Positions 1 through 6,497 of a DNA stretch of 12,342 bases are shown in pieces. The notes below the pieces were generated by a model. The model saw nothing but the letters and a program-made list of their open reading frames with translations, ran no database searches and was not told where the DNA came from. Source of the stretch: UBA1189 sp045126595 (lineage in GTDB: Bacteria; Bacteroidota; Bacteroidia; Bacteroidales; Bacteroidaceae); NCBI GenBank assembly GCA_045126595.1, contig JBGVOS010000135.1:1-12342 (forward strand). The letters are read 5' to 3'. Positions within the stretch are counted from its first letter, which is position 1, and each line of letters opens with the position of its first letter. A program made the translations under genes and the position numbers.

Positions 1-1611
1 TACATCTGGCTCAACTATCCTGTAAATGACTTTTGTATCGACCATATGCTTATGGGCCCCACCTATGGCAACGACCTCGACATCGCTGAGCAGCTGAGCG
101 GTTTCGTGTCAAACCCCATGGAGTATGCCGAAGCATCCAAGGTGTCGCTTTACAGCATCGCTGACTACTGCTGGAATATGGAGGCATATTCATCGCAGAC
201 CTCATGGGAACAGGCCTTGCAAAAGCTCATGCCCGAGCACGTAGAGGCTTTCCGCACCTTCTGCCAACACAATGTGGACCTTGGCCCCACAGGCCACGGC
301 TTGCGTCGTGAGGGTGAGTCTGCAGCCTTCAAGGAGGCTGTCGAGGCCTTCAATGCTGCCATGGCCAACGGCTACAATGCTGCTGCCGTGAAGGCTATGA
401 ACAAGGAGTTCAAGAAGATGATTGCCGCTGCCGACGAGCTGCTTGCCTCTACCGAGGAACCCGAAATGATTGCCGAGATTACCCCATGGGTGCAGGTGAT
501 GAAGATTATCGGTCAGCGTGGTGAGAAGATGATGAGCCTCTATACCTTGCTTAATAAGGGTGACGAGAAGGGATTCATTGCAGCCTACGAGGCTATGGCC
601 CAACTCGAGCTCGACCAGAAGGCCATACTTTCACGCAACTTCGAGGGTTCTATCAAGAAGCCTAATCCCACTGTAGCCAACGAGGTGGTAGGTCCCTTCA
701 TCAAGGCCGGCACCAAAGGACTCATACGCGACTACAAGAAGGCACACACCTATCGCACCGACATCTTCCCTGCTGACCTTATCGAGGAGGGCCGCTACTA
801 TATCAAGGTGAACGGTCGCTGGCTCACCGATGCCAATGCCAACCCCGACCGCACAGGAGACTTCCCCGTGCTGCAGGCCGATGTGGACAGCATCAACCCC
901 CAGCGTCAGGAGTGGAACATCAGCATCGACCCCACTACCGAGCGTTATAAGATTACCAATGCACAGGATGGCCGCTACATCAACGAGATGGGTAACTTCT
1001 GGCGCAACAAGGACACCAACCCCTACGATCCCGCATGGCATTCGTTTAACATCTATCGCTTGAATGGCAAGTATGCTATTCAAACAGCAGGCAATGCAGG
1101 TGGCCGTATGTGGACTGTGCTTCGTGATGAACGTATCAACCCCACAGCTGAGCGCAACTTGCGCTATGAGCACTTCATCTTCGAGATTATCCCCGTGGGT
1201 GGTGCCGTTGAGTCTCCCGTGGTAGAGCCCGGTGCTGTGGTATATATCATTGATAACGATGGCCGTTACCTTACCAATACCAATGTGAACGGTGTGGGTG
1301 GTACACCCGAGTTTATGCCCAAGAACGACGATGACAGCCAGCTTTGGCTGTTCTGCCTTGTGGACGAGACCGGCCGCTTCAGCCTCAACAGCGCAGCCGA
1401 CGGCCGCTACGTGAACGAGCTTTGCAACTTCGGTACCAATGCCTACAATCCTCTGTGGAATACCTATATCCTGCAGGAGAAGGGCGGCATGTTCTCTATC
1501 CGCAATGCCGGACATGGTGGCAATAGTTACTGGATGGTTAACGGAAAGTATCCCTCTACGGCCAATATACCCTTGGCTGAGAGCTTTCTCTTCAAGATTG
1601 TGGAGAAGTAG
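1..1611 (+). CDS. Beta-N-acetylglucosaminidase (GH84), C-terminal part, with two tandem C-terminal modules; 5' end outside window
   Basis: The frame is open from base 1 and no start is visible, so the gene is cut by the window edge; 536 residues are present. The first residues (YIWLNYPVND, then DHMLMGPTYGND, GFVSNPMEYAE and LGPTGHG) match the end of the GH84 barrel and following helical domain, as I remember it from the Bacteroides O-GlcNAc hydrolase family. These enzymes remove terminal N-acetylglucosamine from host glycans or glycoproteins by substrate-assisted catalysis. The catalytic Asp-Asp pair lies upstream of the window and cannot be checked. After a helical stretch, two related ~125-135-residue modules follow (bases about 790-1197 and 1231-1608), joined by a Pro/Val linker. 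Each has 'DGRY(I/V)NE' and an Asn-Pro-x(2)-W motif and ends in a hydrophobic strand (FIFEIIPV, FLFKIVEK). They resemble beta-trefoil or other glycan-binding add-ons. No T9SS C-terminal tail is evident. The GH84 call is firm; the role of the modules is inferred. Confidence 0.88.
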   Translation, partial: YIWLNYPVNDFCIDHMLMGPTYGNDLDIAEQLSGFVSNPMEYAEASKVSLYSIADYCWNMEAYSSQTSWEQALQKLMPEHVEAFRTFCQHNVDLGPTGHGLRREGESAAFKEAVEAFNAAMANGYNAAAVKAMNKEFKKMIAAADELLASTEEPEMIAEITPWVQVMKIIGQRGEKMMSLYTLLNKGDEKGFIAAYEAMAQLELDQKAILSRNFEGSIKKPNPTVANEVVGPFIKAGTKGLIRDYKKAHTYRTDIFPADLIEEGRYYIKVNGRWLTDANANPDRTGDFPVLQADVDSINPQRQEWNISIDPTTERYKITNAQDGRYINEMGNFWRNKDTNPYDPAWHSFNIYRLNGKYAIQTAGNAGGRMWTVLRDERINPTAERNLRYEHFIFEIIPVGGAVESPVVEPGAVVYIIDNDGRYLTNTNVNGVGGTPEFMPKNDDDSQLWLFCLVDETGRFSLNSAADGRYVNELCNFGTNAYNPLWNTYILQEKGGMFSIRNAGHGGNSYWMVNGKYPSTANIPLAESFLFKIVEK

Positions 1612-1616
1612 AATAG

Positions 1617-1651
1617 CGGACGGTTCTGATAAGAGATATCGGAACCGTCCG
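1617..1651 (+). terminator. Hairpin terminator after the GH84 gene
   Basis: A 15-bp stem (1617-1631 with 1637-1651, one U-G pair) closes a 5-base loop and begins 6 bases after the stop codon. A short T-rich stretch with four T's follows at 1656-1659. The stem is very stable, but the T-run is weak, so it may work together with the next hairpin. Confidence 0.75.
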
Positions 1652-1691
1652 TATGTTTTCTGATGTATTGTTTGGGGACTGTCTGAAAAAC

Positions 1692-1721
1692 AATAAAGGA
1701 TGCTCACGAGCATCCTTTATT
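1692..1721. terminator. Bidirectional terminator between GH84 and ferredoxin genes
   Basis: A perfect 13-bp inverted repeat (1692-1704 with 1709-1721) has a 4-base loop (cacg). The stem flanks are A-rich on the left and T-rich on the right, and a run of A's lies at 1686-1690. It can therefore serve the plus-strand GH84 transcript and the minus-strand ferredoxin transcript, which converge here. Confidence 0.85.
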
Positions 1722-1747
1722 TCTTAATCTGTTTTTAAGACCGTATC

Positions 1748-1918
1748 TTACTCGGGCTGGATAGCCTCAGAAGGACAAGCGTCAGCGCATGTGCCGCAAT
1801 CTACGCAGAGATCGGGGTTGATAACATACTTGGTATCGCCTTCAGAGATAGCCTCAGAGGGACACTCGTCAACGCAAGTACCGCACTTGATACAGTCGTC
1901 AGTGATTACGTAAGCCAT
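1748..1918 (-). CDS. 2[4Fe-4S] ferredoxin, 56 residues
   Basis: This small electron-carrier protein begins MAYVITDDC and ends EAIQPE. It has two complete bacterial-type cluster motifs, CxxCxxCxxxCP, with cysteines at 9/12/15/19 and 38/41/44/48. Each motif is followed by the same 'SEAI' segment, the usual pseudo-twofold repeat of clostridial-type ferredoxins. The length (about 55-60) is normal for the family, and all eight cluster ligands are present. It would act in the cytoplasm as a low-potential donor or acceptor, for instance for pyruvate:ferredoxin oxidoreductase, although no partner gene is adjacent. The start is the only ATG giving the family's normal N terminus. The gene stands alone, faces away from the PorT-family gene, and ends before a shared bidirectional terminator. 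The codons are those of a well expressed gene. Confidence 0.96.
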   Translation of the reverse strand: MAYVITDDCIKCGTCVDECPSEAISEGDTKYVINPDLCVDCGTCADACPSEAIQPE

Positions 1919-1983
1919 AGTTTTAATAATTTATATTGTTCGTACTAAAAAGAACTAACTCGCTTTGTCATACAATGACAAGG

Positions 1984-2010
1984 CAAAGTTAAGGCTTTTT
2001 CTTGGCCAAA
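1984..2010 (-). promoter_or_regulatory. Probable Bacteroidota-type promoter of the ferredoxin gene
   Basis: On the minus strand TAACTTTG (1984-1991) matches the -7 consensus TAnnTTTG. A TTTG lies upstream at 2007-2010, only 15 bp away, which is shorter than the usual ~19-21. The -7 box is convincing and the -33 assignment is weak. The predicted leader would be about 60 nt. Confidence 0.5.
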
Positions 2011-2012
2011 GG

Positions 2013-2043
2013 TTCGTCCAGGGGCACTTTTCTGTTATATTTG
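2013..2043 (+). promoter_or_regulatory. Probable Bacteroidota-type promoter of the PorT-family gene
   Basis: TATATTTG at 2036-2043 fits the -7 consensus TAnnTTTG. The best -33 candidate is an imperfect TTCG at 2013-2016, 19 bp upstream. Transcription would start near 2050, about 40 bases before the chosen ATG. It lies back to back with the ferredoxin promoter. Confidence 0.5.
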
Positions 2044-2090
2044 TACGTTGTCTAAATAATAAACGTTTGCATTGTGCGTTATGTAAAGGT

Positions 2091-2837
2091 ATGGATACGC
2101 GAAAGCATAGTATATATAGGTGGCTACTGAGCATGGTGGCAATAGCAGCGCTCTGCGGTATGCCACAACGGCTTACTGCACAGGAACGTAAGGTGCAGAA
2201 TCGCCCTTATATCGATATGCGCCGCTGGCATTATGGATTCCTCTTTGGCGTACACATGCAGGACCTTGAGTTTACCAACAATGGTTACATCCACACTTTA
2301 GAGGACGGTATGCAGGAATCGTGGTTTGCCGATGTGGCATCCTATACTCCAGGATTTTCGGTGGGTGTGTTGGGCGAGTTGCGACTGACGGAGTACCTTG
2401 CTTTGCGCTTTATTCCCACTATGTACTTTGGTGATAAGACGGTGACCTTTCGCGACCAACTGAGTGGAGGAGTGGAGCGGCAGGCGGTAAAGTCTACCTA
2501 CCTTTCGGTACCAATCGATGTGAAGTGGGCTGCCCAACGCTTCAATAACTATCGCCCCTATGTGGTGGCAGGACTTGCTCCGATGGTTGACCTCACGGTA
2601 AAGAGACAGAAACCCTTACTTGTGCAGCGGGCCGATGTGGCGCTTGAGGTGGGTTTAGGTTGTGACTTTTATCTTCCCTTCTTCAAACTTATCCCCGAAC
2701 TGAAGTTTTGTTTTGGCCTCTCCGACGTGTTGGTGAAGCAACGTCATGACCTTACCGATAAGAATCTGCTCAAATACACGCAATCACTTGATAATACCAT
2801 GAACCGTATGATGGTACTCACGTTCTATTTTGAGTAG
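2091..2837 (+). CDS. porT: PorT/SprT-family outer-membrane beta-barrel protein
   Basis: This 248-residue protein has an N-terminal signal sequence (Arg/Lys-rich start, hydrophobic core at about 11-24, likely cleavage after LTA at 30). Alternating amphipathic strands follow, and the end is aromatic (LTFYFE), as expected for an outer-membrane barrel. The segments RPYIDMRRWHYGFLFG, YTPGFSVGVLGELRL, FNNYRPYVVAGL and GCDFYLPFFKLIPELKFCFGL match what I recall of the PorT family. PorT/SprT is needed for type IX secretion and gliding in some Bacteroidota. Homologs also occur in species without a full T9SS, so a secretion role here is uncertain. The frame stays open upstream to 1965, but the earlier start would put the promoter inside the gene and bury the signal peptide. 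ATG 2091 follows a plausible -7 box and a short leader. It is monocistronic, with no clear terminator downstream. Confidence 0.72.
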   Translation: MDTRKHSIYRWLLSMVAIAALCGMPQRLTAQERKVQNRPYIDMRRWHYGFLFGVHMQDLEFTNNGYIHTLEDGMQESWFADVASYTPGFSVGVLGELRLTEYLALRFIPTMYFGDKTVTFRDQLSGGVERQAVKSTYLSVPIDVKWAAQRFNNYRPYVVAGLAPMVDLTVKRQKPLLVQRADVALEVGLGCDFYLPFFKLIPELKFCFGLSDVLVKQRHDLTDKNLLKYTQSLDNTMNRMMVLTFYFE

Positions 2838-2925
2838 ATTCACGCTTTGATGTGTTCTATTTGCATGTGTTTTGTGGGTTTTTGTGACATTTTTAATGAT
2901 TTTATGAAAAAATATTGTCAAATTG

Positions 2926-2956
2926 TTGTATTGATAAAAACAAAAACATACCTTTG
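2926..2956 (+). promoter_or_regulatory. Promoter of the his operon leader
   Basis: TTG (2926-2928), a 20-bp gap and TACCTTTG (2949-2956) fit the Bacteroidota sigma-ABfr pattern well. Transcription would start near 2963, giving a leader of about 205 nt before hisG. The region between the PorT-family stop (2837) and this promoter is AT-rich and shows nothing else recognisable. Confidence 0.75.
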
Positions 2957-3023
2957 CAACGACAATAACACCCTGTAACACTCCAAGGTATTATGTCAAA
3001 AGGTAATTAAAAGGATAACAAAG

Positions 3024-3074
3024 ATGAATCAAACTCGCCTACAACACCATTATCACACTTATCTTTCGAGATAA
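3024..3074 (+). CDS. hisL: Histidine operon leader peptide (16 residues, three His codons)
   Basis: The short ORF encodes MNQTRLQHHYHTYLSR, followed by TAA. Three of the 16 codons are His (residues 8, 9 and 11), clustered as HHYH. An A/G-rich stretch (aaaaggataa) precedes the ATG at 3024. The ORF lies inside the his operon leader, 93 bases before hisG. The His codons sit where the first RNA hairpin begins, and the stop codon lies in that hairpin's 3' arm. The arrangement copies the logic of the enterobacterial hisL peptide (a His run read as a sensor of charged histidyl-tRNA), with no sequence similarity beyond the His cluster. The peptide itself probably has no function. The coding claim rests on composition, position and the matching RNA structures. 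Confidence 0.8.
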   Translation: MNQTRLQHHYHTYLSR

Positions 3075-3128
3075 GGTGAGTGTTGTATGCAGTTTGAATT
3101 CATGAACCGATGCAGAGGCTTGCCTATC
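3041..3128 (+). promoter_or_regulatory. His attenuator: UUCG hairpin and alternative antiterminator pairing
   Basis: Hairpin 1:2 pairs 3058-3064 with 3069-3075 around a UUCG tetraloop. It extends through 3054-3056/3076-3078 (A3057 bulged) and then 3041-3047/3080-3086. Its 5' arm holds the His codons. The 3' arm can instead pair with the 5' half of the terminator: 3070-3081 with 3118-3128, eleven pairs (three G-U) and A3074 bulged. A ribosome stalled at the His codons would block arm 1, free arm 2 for the antiterminator, and let transcription into hisG proceed. With ample histidine, hairpin 1:2 would form and leave the terminator intact. The pairings were read directly from the sequence; the mechanism is inferred. 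Confidence 0.75.
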
Positions 3129-3144
3129 AAGGTAAGTCTTTTTT
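3116..3144 (+). terminator. Intrinsic terminator (attenuator) in the his leader
   Basis: A 9-bp stem (3116-3124 with 3131-3139, two G-U pairs) and a 6-base loop are followed directly by a run of six T's (3139-3144). It lies 23 bases before the hisG start codon, with no gene ending just before it, so it can only be a regulated terminator for the his leader. Confidence 0.82.
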
Positions 3145-3167
3145 ATTGTAAAAACCAATAAAGATAT

Positions 3168-4019
3168 ATGATACGAATAGCTATCCAGTCAAAAGGACGA
3201 CTCAACGAACAGAGCGTTGAACTGCTGCAAGATGCAGGTCTGAATGTGAATGATCAGAAGCGCAAGTTTCTCGATTGTGTGGATAATTTTCCTGTAGAGA
3301 TACTCTACCTACGCGATGATGATATACCCGAAGTGGTGGCCGACGGCTCGGCAGACATAGGTATCGTGGGCTACAACGAGGTGGCCGAGACGGGTGCCGA
3401 AGTAGACATCGTGCGGCAGTTGGGATTCGGTGGCTGCCGCATCTCGCTTGCCATTCCCAAGGGGGATGAGTATACCTCACCGCAGTATTTTCAAGGTAAG
3501 CGCATCGCTACGTCGTACCCCAACATTCTCAGTCGCTTCTTCGAGGAGCAGGGCATAGAGGCTTCGGTACGCGTCATCAAGGGCTCGGTAGAGATAGCCC
3601 CTGCCGCAGGTATTGCCGATGCCATCTTTGATATCGTATCATCGGGTGGCACACTCGTGAGCAATGGGCTCAAGGAAGTGGAGAAGGTCATCCACTCTGA
3701 AGCGGTACTCATTGCCAACCCCAACCTCGCACCTGAGAAACAGGCTATCCTCGACTCGTTGCTCTTCCGTATCGACGCTGTCACCAACAGCCGCGGTAAG
3801 AAGTATATCCTCATGAACCTCCCCGCCGACAAGGTGGACGAGGCCATCGCCATACTGCCTGCCATGCGCAGTCCGTCGGTGATGCCCCTGGCTGACAAGG
3901 CGTGGTGCTCGCTCCATTCGGTAGTCAAGGCCGACGAGCTGTGGACCAAGATTGAGCGATTGAAGCAGATTGGTGCCGAGGGTATCCTGGTGCTCGACTT
4001 GGATAAGGTGATAGAATAA
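3168..4019 (+). CDS. hisG: ATP phosphoribosyltransferase, long form
   Basis: HisG joins ATP and PRPP to form phosphoribosyl-ATP, the first committed step of histidine synthesis and the usual target of feedback inhibition by histidine. The 283-residue length and a C-terminal ACT-like domain (about 210-283, ending GAEGILVLDLDKVIE) identify the long, hexameric form that does not need HisZ. The N terminus IRIAIQSKGRL and the family signature at about 140-165 (EIAPAAGIADAIFDIVSSGGTL) are intact. ATG 3168 gives the normal N terminus and is preceded by an A-rich leader with no Shine-Dalgarno sequence. It is the first gene after the leader attenuator and is separated from hisD by 154 bp of repeat sequence. 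Confidence 0.97.
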   Translation: MIRIAIQSKGRLNEQSVELLQDAGLNVNDQKRKFLDCVDNFPVEILYLRDDDIPEVVADGSADIGIVGYNEVAETGAEVDIVRQLGFGGCRISLAIPKGDEYTSPQYFQGKRIATSYPNILSRFFEEQGIEASVRVIKGSVEIAPAAGIADAIFDIVSSGGTLVSNGLKEVEKVIHSEAVLIANPNLAPEKQAILDSLLFRIDAVTNSRGKKYILMNLPADKVDEAIAILPAMRSPSVMPLADKAWCSLHSVVKADELWTKIERLKQIGAEGILVLDLDKVIE

Positions 4020-4023
4020 AAGG

Positions 4024-4164
4024 GGCCTCCCCCTTCCACTTCCAAGGAGGGGTGATTCAAAAAACGCAGCAAGTTAGTTTTAAGTATTAACAATTAAAAA
4101 AGCCTCCACAACGTGTCCCACGAGGACTGAAGTTCCCCTCCTTGGGAGGGGTTAGGGGAGGCCT
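4024..4164. repeat. GC-rich inverted-repeat element between hisG and hisD (REP/MITE-like)
   Basis: Two arms of about 29-30 bp (4024-4052 and 4135-4164) are imperfect reverse complements of each other. They share the blocks GGCCTCCCC and CCAAGGAGGGG at their ends and differ mainly in the centre. The right arm is itself a hairpin (7-bp stem 4135-4141/4145-4151, loop ttg). The ~80 bases between the arms have no open frame of note. The composition differs sharply from the neighbouring genes. The form suits a dispersed palindromic element of the kind common in Bacteroidota intergenic spaces, but copy number cannot be seen here. Confidence 0.65.
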
Positions 4165-4173
4165 CAATGATAT

Positions 4174-5454
4174 ATGACAAAGATATATATTTCCCCCAAT
4201 AGAGAAGACTGGCCTTCTCTCATGCGTCGTGTCGATAGCGATGACTCCATCATCGAGGGTCGCGTGCGCACCATCCTTGAACGCGTGCGTCAGGGTGGCG
4301 ATGAGGCATTGCGTGCCATCACTACGGAGATTGACGGCCGCTGCCCTGAATTCTTGCAAGTGAGCGAAAGCGAGTTTGCCGAGGCTACGGCCCTGGTGAG
4401 TGACGAACTTAAAGCTGCCATTCGCCAGGCTGCCGATAATATTACGGCTTTTCATCGCGCACAGCAGAGTGCTCAGGTCGATGTCTACACGATGCCTGGC
4501 GTACACTGCCGTCGCCGCATGCTCCCCATACGCCGTGTGGGCCTCTACATCCCTGGAGGCAGTGCTCCGCTCTTCTCCACCATCCTGATGCTGGCACTGC
4601 CGGCGCAGATTGCCGGATGTGAGGAGATTGTTCTCTGTACCCCCTGTGACCGTGTCACGGGAAAGGTCAATTCCGTAGTGCTCTATACTGCCCAACTGTG
4701 TGGCGTGCGCACCATATATAAATTAGGTGGTGCCCAAGCCATCGGTGCCATGGCCTATGGCACCGAGAGCATCGCCCGAGTGTACAAGATTTTCGGTCCC
4801 GGCAACCGCTACGTCACTAAGGCCAAGCAGATGGTGAGCGCTCAGGGCACTGCCATTGACATGCCTGCTGGCCCCTCCGAGGTGATGGTGATGGCCGACG
4901 AGACGGCACGCCCCGATTTCGTGGCTGCCGACTTTCTCTCACAGGCCGAGCACGGCCCCGACAGCCAGTCGCTCCTCGTATGCCGCACCGAAGATTTTGC
5001 CCAACGTGTCGACGCCGAGATTGCACGCCAGCTGGCCCTGCTGCCCCGTGCCGATATTGCAGCCAAGTCGCTCGCCAATAGCCGTATCGTAGTCCTTGAG
5101 GATGTTGACACCATGATTGCCTTTGCCAATGAGTATGCCGCCGAACACCTCATTATCGCTATGGACGATGCGTGGGCTGTGGCCGATCGCATCACTGCTG
5201 CCGGCAGTATCTTTGTCGGTCACTACTCTCCTGAGAGTGCTGGTGACTATGCTTCGGGTACAAACCACACGTTGCCTACCATGGGCCTCGCCACCGCCTA
5301 TAGCGGCATTGGCCTCGACAGCTTTATGCACGCTATCACTTACCAGGAACTTACCCAAGATGGATTGGGCAGTCTGGGCAATACCATTATACAAATGGCC
5401 GAGGCCGAGGGACTCGATGCCCATGCCAATGCCGTAAAAATTCGCTTATCATGA
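4174..5454 (+). CDS. hisD: Histidinol dehydrogenase
   Basis: HisD carries out the last two steps of the pathway, oxidising L-histidinol to L-histidine via histidinal with two NAD+ and a bound zinc. The 426-residue length is normal. By family position, the zinc ligands are Gln257 and His260 (SQAEH), Asp358 (AGDYA) and His417 (DAHANAV). The catalytic Glu-His pair is 324-325 (AAEHL). NAD-binding and signature stretches KIFGPGNRYVTKAKQ and PAGPSEVMV are present, and no key residue is missing. Its TGA stop overlaps the hisC ATG (ATGA at 5451-5454), suggesting translational coupling. The start at 4174 sits just past the repeat element, so the gene depends on transcription crossing that element. Confidence 0.98.
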   Translation: MTKIYISPNREDWPSLMRRVDSDDSIIEGRVRTILERVRQGGDEALRAITTEIDGRCPEFLQVSESEFAEATALVSDELKAAIRQAADNITAFHRAQQSAQVDVYTMPGVHCRRRMLPIRRVGLYIPGGSAPLFSTILMLALPAQIAGCEEIVLCTPCDRVTGKVNSVVLYTAQLCGVRTIYKLGGAQAIGAMAYGTESIARVYKIFGPGNRYVTKAKQMVSAQGTAIDMPAGPSEVMVMADETARPDFVAADFLSQAEHGPDSQSLLVCRTEDFAQRVDAEIARQLALLPRADIAAKSLANSRIVVLEDVDTMIAFANEYAAEHLIIAMDDAWAVADRITAAGSIFVGHYSPESAGDYASGTNHTLPTMGLATAYSGIGLDSFMHAITYQELTQDGLGSLGNTIIQMAEAEGLDAHANAVKIRLS

Positions 5455-6488
5455 CCATTGAACAGATAAAACAACTCGTCCGACCCAATATCGCAGCATT
5501 GAAGCCTTACTCCACTGCCCGCGATGAGTATAAGGGCTCCATCGGTATCTATCTCGATGCCAATGAGAACCCCTTCGATAATGGCTACAACCGCTATCCG
5601 TCGACTACGCTCAAGCAACAGGTGCGCAGCACCATCGCCGCGAAGAAGGGTATTGCGCCCCAGCGCCTCTTCCTTGGCAATGGCAGCGATGAGGCCATCG
5701 ATCTGCTGTTCCGCATCTTCTGTCGTCCCGGCGTGGACAACGTCATCAGCATAGCCCCCACCTACGGCATGTATAGCGTGTGTGCCGCCATCAACGATAT
5801 CGCCTGTCGCGAGGTGATGCTCGGTGAGGATTTCTCGCTCCCCGTAGACGAACTGCTGAGTGTGGCCGATACACAGAGCAAACTGCTCTTCATCTGTTCG
5901 CCCAACAACCCCACGGCCAACGCTTTCCCCTGCGAACAGATTGTCTCACTCGTGCGCCAGTTTCCCGGCATCGTGGTGGTCGACGAAGCCTACATCGACT
6001 TCTCTTCCCAGCCCAGCATGGTAGGGCTCATCGACGAATGTCCCAACCTCATCGTTCTGCAGACCCTCTCCAAGGCCTACGGCCTCGCCGGTCTGCGTAT
6101 GGGACTTGCCATCGCTCACGAGCACATCATCAGCATCTTCGAGCAGGTGAAGTATCCCTATAATATCGGTGCCGACACGCTCGCCCTTGCCCAGCGCCTC
6201 CTTGAGAATGATATCACCTCGCAGGTGCAAACACTCATTGCCGAACGCGAGCGCGTAGCCACGGCCCTCACCGCGCTGCCCTATGTGGAGAAAGTGTATC
6301 CCAGCGATGCCAACTTCCTCCTTGTCAAGGTCGACAGTCCGCATGACCTCTATGGCTACCTCATTGCCCGCGAACTCATCGTGCGCGATCGCTCCCGCAC
6401 CCCCGGATGCGAGGGCACCCTGCGCATCACCATCGGTATCCCCGAGGAGAATGACCGCTTGATAGAGGAGTTGAATAGATATAAATGA
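5451..6488 (+). CDS. hisC: Histidinol-phosphate aminotransferase
   Basis: HisC is a PLP-dependent fold-type I aminotransferase that converts imidazole acetol phosphate and glutamate to histidinol phosphate and 2-oxoglutarate. The 345-residue length is typical. Visible markers are the substrate-side YLDANENP (34-41), GNGSDEAI (77-83), NNPT (152-155), the cofactor-contacting DEAYIDF (178-184) and the Schiff-base lysine in TLSKAYGLAGLRMG (Lys208). A C-terminal Arg motif, LRITIG, also fits. The gene overlaps hisD by 4 bases and is followed 9 bases later by hisB, so the three are surely cotranscribed and probably translationally coupled. Confidence 0.97.
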   Translation: MTIEQIKQLVRPNIAALKPYSTARDEYKGSIGIYLDANENPFDNGYNRYPSTTLKQQVRSTIAAKKGIAPQRLFLGNGSDEAIDLLFRIFCRPGVDNVISIAPTYGMYSVCAAINDIACREVMLGEDFSLPVDELLSVADTQSKLLFICSPNNPTANAFPCEQIVSLVRQFPGIVVVDEAYIDFSSQPSMVGLIDECPNLIVLQTLSKAYGLAGLRMGLAIAHEHIISIFEQVKYPYNIGADTLALAQRLLENDITSQVQTLIAERERVATALTALPYVEKVYPSDANFLLVKVDSPHDLYGYLIARELIVRDRSRTPGCEGTLRITIGIPEENDRLIEELNRYK

Positions 6489-6497
6489 TTAGAAGAT

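Noticed and set aside
631..1713. Minus-strand open frame of 360 codons opposite the GH84 gene
   Set aside because: It runs antisense to a clear GH84 and module sequence and crosses the terminator hairpin. The composition is a mirror of the real gene and shows no domain.
1965..2090. Upstream extension of the PorT-family gene to an earlier ATG at 1965
   Set aside because: It would put the likely -7 box inside the coding region and move the signal peptide about 42 residues from the N terminus.
4087..4695. Minus-strand open frame of 202 codons over the start of hisD and the repeat element
   Set aside because: It lies opposite hisD, whose metal and catalytic residues are all intact, and it has no recognisable motif. 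It is a codon-bias shadow.
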